Source: Wohlfahrtiimonas larvae (GTDB taxonomy: Bacteria > Pseudomonadota > Gammaproteobacteria > Cardiobacteriales > Wohlfahrtiimonadaceae). Taken from it: a stretch of 33,098 nucleotides of DNA. The translations under genes were made by a program, and so were the position numbers. Shown in pieces: positions 5,815 to 13,809 of the stretch (position 1 is the first letter of the stretch; the number at the start of each line of letters is the position of its first letter). The stretch covers positions 1-33,098 of the forward strand of contig NZ_MVDO01000003.1 of assembly GCF_002006755.1 (NCBI RefSeq), written 5' to 3'. A model generated the notes under the pieces. The model had not been told where the DNA came from. It made no database searches and worked only from the letters and a program-made list of their open reading frames with translations.

Positions 5815-8502
5815 TTACTTAGCTGCTTTGCTTTTAGCGATCAAGTCACGCAATACATAGTGCAAGATACCGCCAGCTTTGAAGTAATCTACTTCGTTTA
5901 ATGTATCGATACGGCACAATACAGTGAACTTAGTTTCTTTACCTGTTGCTGGGTTAGTTGCAACTACTTCGATATCTTGATGAGGTTTGATATCATCATT
6001 GAACTCGATGTGGAAGCTTTCTGTGCCATCTAAACCTAATGATTCAGCATTGTCACCATTTTTGTATTGAAGTGCCAAGATGCCCATACCGATTAAGTTA
6101 GAGCGGTGAATACGCTCATAGCTTTCTGCGATTACAGCTTTAACACCTAACAAGTTAGGGCCTTTAGCTGCCCAGTCACGGCTTGAACCTGAACCATACT
6201 CTTTACCTGCTAAGATGATCAATGGTGTTTGATCTTCTTTATACTTCATAGCAGCGTCATAGATCGCCATTACTTCACCAGATGGTAAGTACTTAGTCAA
6301 ACCACCTTCAATGCCAGGGATCATCTTGTTACGGATACGGATGTTTGCAAATGTACCGCGCATCATCACTTCATGATTACCACGACGAGAACCATACGAG
6401 TTGAAATCTTCAGGTGCAACACCGTTTTCAATCAAGTAACGGCCTGCTGGAGAATCTTTCTTAATTGAACCTGCAGGTGAGATGTGATCCGTTGTGATTG
6501 AGTCACCAAATACAGCCAATACACGTGCTTTATCAATTGCTTTCAAAGCTTGAATTGGTTGATCAATGTGCTCGAAGTAAGGAGGATGTTGAACGTAAGT
6601 AGATTTTTTATCCCAGTTATAGGTTTCGCTATCTGTTACAGCGATTGATTGCCATTGTTCATCGCCATCAAATACGCCTTCATAACCTTTTTGGAACATA
6701 CCACTTGTGATCATCAATACTTCTTTAGCGATCTCTTCATTAGATGGCCAAATATCTTTCAAGAATACATCTTTGCCATTAGCATCTTGAGCGATAGGAT
6801 CTTTTGTCAAATCAATGTTTGTAGAACCTGCAATCGCATATGCAACGACTAATGGTGGTGAAGCCAACCAGCTCGCACGGATTTGTGGGTGAATACGGCC
6901 TTCAAAGTTACGGTTACCAGACAATACGCCTGAAACAGTCATGTTGTTTTCATCAATTGCTTTTGCAACTTCAGGAATCAACGGACCAGAGTTACCAATA
7001 CACGCTGTACAACCATAACCTGTCAAGTAGAAGCCGATTGATTCAAGGTGCTTCATTAAGCCAGCTTTTTCCAAGTATTCACTTGCAACTTTAGATCCTG
7101 GTGCCAATGAAGTTTTAACCCATGGCTTACGTTTTAGACCTAATTCAACCGCTTTCTTAGCAACTAAACCAGCTGCCATCATTACGCTTGGGTTTGATGT
7201 ATTTGTACAAGATGTGATTGCTGCGAATACAACATCACCATGGCGTAGTTGTTCTGCTTTGCCATCTAAAGTGATGTTTACTGCTAAGTCAGGATTTTCA
7301 ACGCCATCAGCGATGAATTTTTTGCTTGTTGCTGGTAAGTCAGCCAAGATTACGCGATCTTGTGGGCGACTTGGACCCGCAATACTTGTTTCAACTGTAC
7401 CTAAATCCAATTCTAATACATCTGTAAATACCGGTTCATCACCAGCATTGCGCCATAAGCCTTGTGCTTTAGCATAAGCTTCTACGCGAGCAACTGTATC
7501 ATCAGAACGGCCTGTTAAACGCATGTAATCTAATGTAATATCATCGACAGGGAAGAAGCCAACAGTTGCACCATATTCTGGTGACATGTTAGAGATTGTT
7601 GCGCGGTCAGCCAATGGTAATTCTGCTAAGCCATCACCAAAGTACTCAACGAATTTACCTACAACGCCTTTTTTACGAAGCATTTGTGTAATTGTTAATA
7701 CTAAGTCTGTTGCTGTTACGTGGCTACGTAATTTACCTGTCAATTTGAAACCTACAACTTCAGGAATCAACATTGAAATTGGTTGGCCCAAGATTGCAGC
7801 TTCAGCTTCGATACCACCAACACCCCAACCTAAAACAGATAAACCGTTGACCATTGGTGTGTGTGAGTCTGTACCTACGCATGTATCTGGAATTACCCAT
7901 TCTTTGCCATCAACTTTAGAAACCCAAGCTGTTTTTGCTAAAAACTCCAAGTTAACTTGGTGACAGATCCCTGTGCCAGGAGGTACTACGCTAAAGTTAT
8001 CAAATGCTTTTTGGCCCCAACGTAAGAATGCATAACGCTCACCATTACGTTCCATTTCTAAATCAACGTTTGCAGTGAATGCTTGATTGTTACCGAAGTT
8101 ATCGATCATTACTGAGTGGTCAATGACTAAATCAACAGGTGATAAAGGATTGATGTTTTCAGGGTTTTCACCTGCTTTGATCATAGCATCACGCATTGCA
8201 GCTAAATCTACAACTGCAGGAACGCCTGTAAAGTCTTGCATCAATACACGAGCAGGGCGATATTGAATTTCACGATCAGATTTGCGATCTTTTAACCAAT
8301 CGCGAATAGCTTCGATGTCTTGTAAGTTAACAGTTTTGTTATCTTCATAACGAAGCAAGTTTTCTAAAAGTACCTTCATTGATTTAGGTAGCTTAGAAAC
8401 ATCCCCCAATGTTTCTGCCGCTTTAGGAATTGAATGATAAAGAAACTCTTTATCACCAACTTTCAGCGTTGCTTTGGATTGTAAACTGTCGATTTGACTC
8501 AT
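5815..8502 (-). CDS. acnA: Aconitate hydratase A (aconitase)
   Basis: An 895-residue TCA-cycle enzyme that interconverts citrate and isocitrate through a [4Fe-4S] cluster. The cluster ligands are Cys432 (SCTNTSNP), Cys498 and Cys501 (YGCTACIGN), each three residues off the E. coli AcnA positions. The N-terminal segment RPARVLMQDFTGVPAVVDLA and the swivel-domain signature YGSGSSRDWAAKGP are typical of the AcnA/IRP1 family. The length matches E. coli AcnA (891). The ATG at 8502 is six bases from CAAGGAG (8509-8515). The gene is divergent from ahpD across a 299-bp region. Members of this family can also bind RNA when the cluster is lost; whether this one does is unknown. Confidence 0.97.
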   Translation of the reverse strand: MSQIDSLQSKATLKVGDKEFLYHSIPKAAETLGDVSKLPKSMKVLLENLLRYEDNKTVNLQDIEAIRDWLKDRKSDREIQYRPARVLMQDFTGVPAVVDLAAMRDAMIKAGENPENINPLSPVDLVIDHSVMIDNFGNNQAFTANVDLEMERNGERYAFLRWGQKAFDNFSVVPPGTGICHQVNLEFLAKTAWVSKVDGKEWVIPDTCVGTDSHTPMVNGLSVLGWGVGGIEAEAAILGQPISMLIPEVVGFKLTGKLRSHVTATDLVLTITQMLRKKGVVGKFVEYFGDGLAELPLADRATISNMSPEYGATVGFFPVDDITLDYMRLTGRSDDTVARVEAYAKAQGLWRNAGDEPVFTDVLELDLGTVETSIAGPSRPQDRVILADLPATSKKFIADGVENPDLAVNITLDGKAEQLRHGDVVFAAITSCTNTSNPSVMMAAGLVAKKAVELGLKRKPWVKTSLAPGSKVASEYLEKAGLMKHLESIGFYLTGYGCTACIGNSGPLIPEVAKAIDENNMTVSGVLSGNRNFEGRIHPQIRASWLASPPLVVAYAIAGSTNIDLTKDPIAQDANGKDVFLKDIWPSNEEIAKEVLMITSGMFQKGYEGVFDGDEQWQSIAVTDSETYNWDKKSTYVQHPPYFEHIDQPIQALKAIDKARVLAVFGDSITTDHISPAGSIKKDSPAGRYLIENGVAPEDFNSYGSRRGNHEVMMRGTFANIRIRNKMIPGIEGGLTKYLPSGEVMAIYDAAMKYKEDQTPLIILAGKEYGSGSSRDWAAKGPNLLGVKAVIAESYERIHRSNLIGMGILALQYKNGDNAESLGLDGTESFHIEFNDDIKPHQDIEVVATNPATGKETKFTVLCRIDTLNEVDYFKAGGILHYVLRDLIAKSKAAK

Positions 8503-8801
8503 GCTCCACTCCTTGTTTAGTTAAACAATTACTAAAATTTATAAATCAGGCTTTGATTTAGATAACCTCAATAAACAATATGTTGTTAGAAAGTAATTTT
8601 TTCAAGCCTTGAATAATCCCCGTTTATTATATGCAAAGAAGCTGTTAAGACAATCCTATTTGAGGTATTGTTGATATTTGAAGTTATTTATCATCTCGAT
8701 CAAGATTATCAATATGACTTTTTCATAAAAGTTATTAATAATAGACACACTTTTTAGGAATTAGTCAGAAATACTATTTTTTTATAATTAAGGAGTTAAA
8801 A
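8503..8801. promoter_or_regulatory. Divergent acnA-ahpD control region
   Basis: This region is non-coding. On the minus strand a promoter TTGTCT (8648-8653), 16-bp spacer, TATAAT (8626-8631) would start acnA near 8619, leaving a leader of about 117 nt. Inside that leader lie two dyads: the perfect 13-nt palindrome TTCAAGCCTTGAA (8601-8613) and AACAATATGTTGTT (8574-8587, 5-bp arms). The ahpD side is AT-rich with no single convincing promoter. A good ribosome-binding site (AAGGAG) directly precedes ahpD. Confidence 0.5.
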
Positions 8802-9323
8802 ATGTCAATTGATGCATTAAAAGCGATGTTACCAGATTATGCTAAGGATATGCGTTTGAACTTAAGCAATGTATTAAGTGAAGCAGGTTCAGAAGGCTTG
8901 ACTGAAAAGCAAATTGCAGCAATTGCTGTAGCTGTTGCTTTGAGCACAAAGTCAAAAGTTTTAATTGAAAATATTGAAGCTTTTGCAGCCCCATTCTTAA
9001 CCGAAGAAGAGATGAATGGCGCTAAAGTTGCTTTTAGTATTATGAGCATGAATAACATCTATTATCGCTTTGTTCATCTAACAAGCAATAAGGAATATGC
9101 AACAATTCCAGCACGTTTACGTATGAACAGTATGGCCAATCCAGGCATTGATAAAGTAACATTTGAATTGGCTTCTATGGCTGTTTCAGCTGTGAATGGT
9201 TGTGGTATGTGTATGGATTCACATGAGAAAAACTTACGTGATCATCAAGTAACAACTCAAGCAATCCAATCATCTGTACGTATTGCTGCGGTATTGTTCT
9301 CAGTGGGTTGCACATTGAACTAA
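8802..9323 (+). CDS. ahpD: AhpD-family alkylhydroperoxidase
   Basis: A 173-residue all-helical carboxymuconolactone-decarboxylase-fold protein. It resembles Mycobacterium tuberculosis AhpD (177 residues) along its whole length, including the opening LKxxLPDYAKDxxLNLS. The redox site is Cys134-x-x-Cys137-x3-His141 (CGMCMDSH), with Glu122 at the expected proton-relay position. AhpD reduces peroxides and, in mycobacteria, recharges AhpC using lipoamide. No ahpC or lipoyl-enzyme gene adjoins it here. An extra cysteine lies near the C terminus (Cys170). The ATG follows AAGGAG. It is probably an oxidative-stress gene, though the partner protein cannot be told from the window. Confidence 0.88.
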   Translation: MSIDALKAMLPDYAKDMRLNLSNVLSEAGSEGLTEKQIAAIAVAVALSTKSKVLIENIEAFAAPFLTEEEMNGAKVAFSIMSMNNIYYRFVHLTSNKEYATIPARLRMNSMANPGIDKVTFELASMAVSAVNGCGMCMDSHEKNLRDHQVTTQAIQSSVRIAAVLFSVGCTLN

Positions 9324-9349
9324 GCAACCATGTTAGTTATGAGTATTAG

Positions 9350-9374
9350 AAAGCCTGCATCGCAGGCTTTTTTT
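9350..9374 (+). terminator. Rho-independent terminator after ahpD
   Basis: A GC-rich stem (AAAGCCTGC with GCAGGCTTT) has a 3-nt loop and runs into a T-tract, 27 bp after the ahpD stop. Confidence 0.93.
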
Positions 9375-9493
9375 AATGATCATGATTTAAATCTTTACTG
9401 ATTGTAGATATACATAAGATTTTTCTACATCAATATCTATAATATTTTGAGAATTTAGAATCTTGATGATTTAATTTAGATCAAAAGAAATAT

Positions 9494-9523
9494 AAAAAAA
9501 GAGGTTAAATTTCCTCTTTTTTC
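9494..9523. terminator. Bidirectional terminator
   Basis: The stem AAAAAAGAGG (9495-9504) pairs with CCTCTTTTTT (9513-9522) around an 8-nt AT loop. It lies between the convergent ahpD and yccS-like genes and probably ends the minus-strand yccS transcript. Confidence 0.8.
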
Positions 9524-9601
9524 TTTTACTCAAGGCTTAAAATGATTGATTTTTATTCATTTGAATTTTATGAATCAAGATTTTATTGATGTGTATCATT
9601 T

Positions 9602-11659
9602 TTATGTATTCGCTTCCACCATCCAAATTAAGGGTTTTAGCTCTTGCCCAGTGAATGGTTTAGTATTTTCACTGCTTGGAATGGATGGGTCTAAACGCAT
9701 TTTTGTCAGCATGATCAATTCTGCAAATTCGGGAATATCTTTAGGGTCTTTAGCTAATTGATCCAATGAATAACCTAAAATTGCTAATTGCGATAGTACA
9801 GATTGCTGACGAATCATAAACTCATTGTAGTAATGGAAATCACCATGGAATTTTTGAGGTTCTTTTTGCATGCGTGTTAAGGAGTTGGATAACTGAATGA
9901 TCAATGCTTGTGTATCTTTTAATTTTACATAAAAATCGGAAGGCTCAATTGTACGATGAATCCAGACATTTTCTAATGTTTCGAGAAGATCATATGTATG
10001 AAAACGAATTCTATCAGCTAATCTAGGCGCTTCTCGTTTTTCCCATGAGGGTAAAAAATATATTGTGAATGCTATGGCGATTAATGCACCAATGGCAGTA
10101 TCTAAAATGCGTTCTCCTGCTAATGCTAAACCTGAAATATCAATACCAATATTTAATGTTAAAAGGACATATAAAGTTGTAAACATCACTGATAATTTAT
10201 AGTCAATATTACCTAGCGCATTACTTAATACGACACCAATAAAAATATAGAGAATAATGTAAGACATCGGCGGATGAAAGGAGATAATGATACCGACAAG
10301 AGCACAACCCATAATTGTACCAATAATACGATTGCGGCTGCGTTCTTTCGTCAAGCTAAACCCAGGTCGCATTAACGTCATGATGGTAAATGCTATCCAA
10401 AAACTATGCCCTAAGATCTGTTTTTGTTCTAGTACTAGATTGATGAATGTCAATGTACAGAACATTGCTATTGCCGTACGAATTGAAAAACGCATGTAAT
10501 CAGATGATAACGACAGATTTTCTTTAAGGATATTCCATGACCAATAGCTATGTGAAATATGTTTTTTGAAATTATCTCCTAAATCTGGTGCTTCAATTTG
10601 ATCCAATAAAAGTTGTCTGATTTTATCTAATTGTCGATTCATCACCCATGCTTTTCTATAGTGTGCAGCTAAAACATGATAAGCATCTTGATCTTCTTCA
10701 TTAAGATTTTGGTTTTTGAGTAACTCTAGCTCATATTCCAACGCTCGAAGTTCAGCCTTAAATCCCAATCTTCGGATCATTCCACCGCCACCTAAAGTGA
10801 ACATGGACATTTCATCTAAGTTATTGGCAGCTTTCGTATAAAGATCGCGGAAGAAAATTTGAATATCAGAATTCTCATAAGATTGACGTATGGTAGTAAA
10901 ATCTTGATAAGGTGCAACTAATCGGTCATAAATATCCGTTAATAATGTCAATTCGCCAGCCATTTTAATAATTTTGGGATCGTGGCGATTAGGTGCACGA
11001 AATAGCAAATCTCGGACTTGTTGGAGATCAGCAACTAAAAGTGTTTGTGATTCAATTAGGTTTGCAAATTTTTTATCTAAGTTGCTATTTTGGCGATAGC
11101 ATTCAGATAATGCCCGAAGGTATTTAGATAAGCTAATGTAACAAGCTGATAATGTTTGTCTTAAAATATAGTCCGCAAAATACTTAGCAAAAATAAGCGC
11201 ATAAATGACATAGAAAATTGAACCAAAGGCAAAATCTATGACATATTCTGTAAATTCATAGGTGTTGCGTCCGGTGATCATTGCAATGAATATGAATGTG
11301 AATCCTATAGTATTTGCCTTGATGCCAAAGCAACTGATGAAGTTACTAAAAAATACAACAATGGATAACGATATGATGAATAAGAAAGAGAATCCATCAA
11401 ATTGTGCAAAATAAAAGGCAATGAGTAGTGTGCCTAGCAATGTAACAAGTAGTTCATTGCGCTTATGTTTAAAAGAGCCAATTTGATCTGCAATGCCAAT
11501 GGTTAAGCTGGCATACCCAACAGTTACGAGATTTTTGGATTCTCCACCTAATAGATAAACAATTAACACAGGCAAAAAGACGCCAATGCCTTTGTATAAG
11601 CCCATGGTGAAATCGTAGGTGAAGAAAAAACGATAAATATTGGTGATAGATTTGTTCAT
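9602..11659 (-). CDS. yccS: FUSC-family inner-membrane protein (YccS/YhfK type)
   Basis: A 685-residue membrane protein with the duplicated layout of YccS. An N-terminal block of about six membrane helices (residues about 20-170) is followed by a soluble region of about 210 residues rich in helices. A second helical block (about 385-545) carries the FUSC signature FWIAFTIMTLMRPGFSLTKERSRNR, and a cytoplasmic tail ends the protein. The family includes fusaric-acid and aromatic-acid efflux components, but YccS itself has no firmly proven substrate. E. coli YccS is about 717 residues. No convincing ribosome-binding site precedes the ATG; instead a 7-bp inverted repeat (11664-11670 / 11677-11683) lies just upstream. 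The gene is downstream of dsbD on the same strand, with a hairpin between. Confidence 0.82.
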   Translation of the reverse strand: MNKSITNIYRFFFTYDFTMGLYKGIGVFLPVLIVYLLGGESKNLVTVGYASLTIGIADQIGSFKHKRNELLVTLLGTLLIAFYFAQFDGFSFLFIISLSIVVFFSNFISCFGIKANTIGFTFIFIAMITGRNTYEFTEYVIDFAFGSIFYVIYALIFAKYFADYILRQTLSACYISLSKYLRALSECYRQNSNLDKKFANLIESQTLLVADLQQVRDLLFRAPNRHDPKIIKMAGELTLLTDIYDRLVAPYQDFTTIRQSYENSDIQIFFRDLYTKAANNLDEMSMFTLGGGGMIRRLGFKAELRALEYELELLKNQNLNEEDQDAYHVLAAHYRKAWVMNRQLDKIRQLLLDQIEAPDLGDNFKKHISHSYWSWNILKENLSLSSDYMRFSIRTAIAMFCTLTFINLVLEQKQILGHSFWIAFTIMTLMRPGFSLTKERSRNRIIGTIMGCALVGIIISFHPPMSYIILYIFIGVVLSNALGNIDYKLSVMFTTLYVLLTLNIGIDISGLALAGERILDTAIGALIAIAFTIYFLPSWEKREAPRLADRIRFHTYDLLETLENVWIHRTIEPSDFYVKLKDTQALIIQLSNSLTRMQKEPQKFHGDFHYYNEFMIRQQSVLSQLAILGYSLDQLAKDPKDIPEFAELIMLTKMRLDPSIPSSENTKPFTGQELKPLIWMVEANT

Positions 11660-11701
11660 ACGAAGTTAAAGGTGCTTTTAACTAGGAAGATTAAAGATAG
11701 G

Positions 11702-11727
11702 TAAGCTCATCATTATAGATGAGCTTA
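11702..11727 (-). terminator. Hairpin between dsbD and yccS
   Basis: TAAGCTCATC (11702-11711) pairs perfectly with GATGAGCTTA (11718-11727) around a 6-nt loop. In the dsbD direction the trailing sequence is only partly U-rich, so it may end dsbD transcription incompletely and let some messages continue into yccS. Confidence 0.5.
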
Positions 11728-11767
11728 AATAATCAATCTAGGGAAAAACCTGAATTTTTATAATATA

Positions 11768-13576
11768 TTAATTTATGGGATGTTTAGTTAAAATATAATC
11801 TAAATGATCACGAAATTTATCTGCTGGAACATAGCCCATGACTCGATATTCAGGAATTTCATTGCCATTTTGATCAAAAAATAAGATAGCAGGAGGACCA
11901 TAAATGCCAAAATGTTTCTGAATTTGTTGATTGGTTTTATTGTTTTCAGTCACATCAACAAGGAAAAAATTTAATTTTGCTAAGCGTTCTTTGACTTCAG
12001 GATCGCTAAAAGTATATTTCTCTAATTCTTTACAGGATACACACCATTCTGCGTTGAACTCTAACATAGAAATCTTGTTTTGATTATCTTGTAATGCATT
12101 ATTCAAACCATTTAAACCAACAATATTGATAAATTGTGGGCGTTCTTTAATTTGTATACTTTCATAACTATAAAAAATTGTAATACCTAATGTTAGTAAT
12201 GCGGGTAATATAAAAAAATTAGGCAATTGCTTGGTTTTAAAGACTTTAATGATAAACCATACTGTTAATGATAGCGATAAGACTGCATAAAGTATATTTT
12301 CCCAAAAATATGGCAGGATTCTACCTAAGAAATAAACAGCGATTCCTAGCATAATGAATCCAAAAAACTCAGTGATTGCATTCATCCAAGAACCAACTTT
12401 GGGTAATAAGTACCCAGAGGAAACGCCTAAAATTAATAAAGGTACGCCCATACCCATACTCATTGAGAATAAGGCAAAACCTCCCAAAACATAATCTTGA
12501 GTTTGTGAGATTAAAGTAATGATGCCAATCAATGGTGCTGTGACACAAGGGCCAACGATCAATGCGGATAATGCACCCATAATTGCAGCACCTGCATATG
12601 TACCATTTTTAGATTGGCTTGCAAATTTATTGAGATAGTTTTGGATAAATCTGGGTGTTTGTAATTGGTAAGCACCAAACATACTGGCAGATAATAAAAT
12701 AAAAAGTAGGGCGAAGCCAATGAGCACATATTTATTTTGGAAAGCAGCAGATAAGCCACTGCCTAGCATTGCAGCTATCATGCCAAGAATGGTATAAACG
12801 ATCCCCATTGCTAGTACATAAGATAAAGAAATGAAGAATCCACGTGATTTTGTGAGATTTTTTTCTCCAGTTAAAATGCTAGATAAAATAGGCAGCATTG
12901 GTAATACACAAGGTGTAAATGTTAATAAAATACCTAATAAGAAAAATAGCGGTAGTGCAAGATATTGTTGCTCTTTAAGAAAAGCACCTAATCGATCATG
13001 TTCATTGAGTAATTGACTGTCAGTCTGTATTTCTTCAGTTATTAAAATATCTTGTCCAGAGAAATTTGGATTAACAACGATGGATTGCTCCCAATTATAT
13101 GGTGCAAAGCATAAACCAGCTTTGGCGCATCCTTGTGCTTCAATGTTTAGGTATAAAGTATGAAGATTAGAAAATGGTTGTTCAAATTTTATGATCATTT
13201 CAGCACTTTGATCATAAATGGGCTGGCGACCAAAGAATTCATCTTCATGCATGATGGCTTCAGGCCAGATAATTTCTTTGATTTTAATGCCTTGGTTCAA
13301 AGGCTGAATAAAAATCTTATCCTTATATAAATAGTAGTCTGAGTTGACTTCCCAAATTAATGAAATTTCATCATCACTATTTTTAAAAATTTGGGGTTTA
13401 AAAACTTGGTCAGGTGGCAAAAAATCTTGTTGAGCAGCAATCAGGTTAGGTGCTGTTGTATTATTTTGAATCAGAGAATTGGAAAAACTTTGTCCCTGAG
13501 CAGGTATGCTAAAAAATATTAGAGCTACAATAAAGAAAAGACTTTTTAAAAATGTCTTTAAAGAGAGATGTTTCAA
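11768..13576 (-). CDS. dsbD: Thiol:disulfide interchange protein DsbD
   Basis: A 602-residue inner-membrane electron carrier that passes reducing power from cytoplasmic thioredoxin to periplasmic DsbC/DsbG and CcmG-type proteins. A signal peptide (residues 1-28) precedes the periplasmic alpha domain, with its reactive pair Cys150 and Cys156 (GCAKAGLC). The central eight-helix beta domain has Cys223 (FTPCVLPMLP) and Cys344 (GPCVTAPL). The C-terminal thioredoxin-like gamma domain has Cys512-Val-Ser-Cys515. All six catalytic cysteines of the family are present. An AAGGGG ribosome-binding site precedes the ATG. It lies upstream of yccS on the same strand. Confidence 0.96.
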   Translation of the reverse strand: MKHLSLKTFLKSLFFIVALIFFSIPAQGQSFSNSLIQNNTTAPNLIAAQQDFLPPDQVFKPQIFKNSDDEISLIWEVNSDYYLYKDKIFIQPLNQGIKIKEIIWPEAIMHEDEFFGRQPIYDQSAEMIIKFEQPFSNLHTLYLNIEAQGCAKAGLCFAPYNWEQSIVVNPNFSGQDILITEEIQTDSQLLNEHDRLGAFLKEQQYLALPLFFLLGILLTFTPCVLPMLPILSSILTGEKNLTKSRGFFISLSYVLAMGIVYTILGMIAAMLGSGLSAAFQNKYVLIGFALLFILLSASMFGAYQLQTPRFIQNYLNKFASQSKNGTYAGAAIMGALSALIVGPCVTAPLIGIITLISQTQDYVLGGFALFSMSMGMGVPLLILGVSSGYLLPKVGSWMNAITEFFGFIMLGIAVYFLGRILPYFWENILYAVLSLSLTVWFIIKVFKTKQLPNFFILPALLTLGITIFYSYESIQIKERPQFINIVGLNGLNNALQDNQNKISMLEFNAEWCVSCKELEKYTFSDPEVKERLAKLNFFLVDVTENNKTNQQIQKHFGIYGPPAILFFDQNGNEIPEYRVMGYVPADKFRDHLDYILTKHPIN

Positions 13577-13658
13577 AACCGCCCCTTTCTCAATTTGAAG
13601 TGAATCACGAAGGAGAGATTATCTCATAAAACAATTGTGATGTGGCTAAATTCTATAC

Positions 13659-13686
13659 TTGACGATTAAAAATATATTGTTATAAT
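13659..13686 (+). promoter_or_regulatory. Strong promoter of the first tRNA-Gly
   Basis: TTGACG (13659-13664), a 16-bp spacer and the consensus TATAAT (13681-13686), with an extended TG-n just before it. The tRNA begins 14 bp after the -10. Confidence 0.88.
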
Positions 13687-13699
13687 TTTCTCACTTTCT

Positions 13700-13775
<76 letters not shown>

Positions 13776-13781
13776 AAATCT

Positions 13782-13809
13782 AAAAACCTCATCTTTGATG
13801 AGGTTTTTT
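13782..13809. terminator. Bidirectional terminator after tRNA-Gly, overlapping the DUF4365-TPR stop codon
   Basis: The stem AAAAACCTCATC (13782-13793) pairs with GATGAGGTTTTT (13797-13808) around a TTT loop, with T and A runs outside. It ends the tRNA on the plus strand. The minus-strand DUF4365-TPR stop codon (13808-13810) is partly inside it, so one element serves both transcripts. Confidence 0.92.

Noticed and set aside
7586-7963. 125-codon frame opposite acnA
   Set aside because: It is a shadow of a well-conserved enzyme gene with no recognisable product or ribosome-binding site.
9405-9439. TAGATAT/ATATCTA inverted repeat after ahpD
   Set aside because: It is short and AT-rich with a long spacer between two terminators, so chance is a sufficient explanation.
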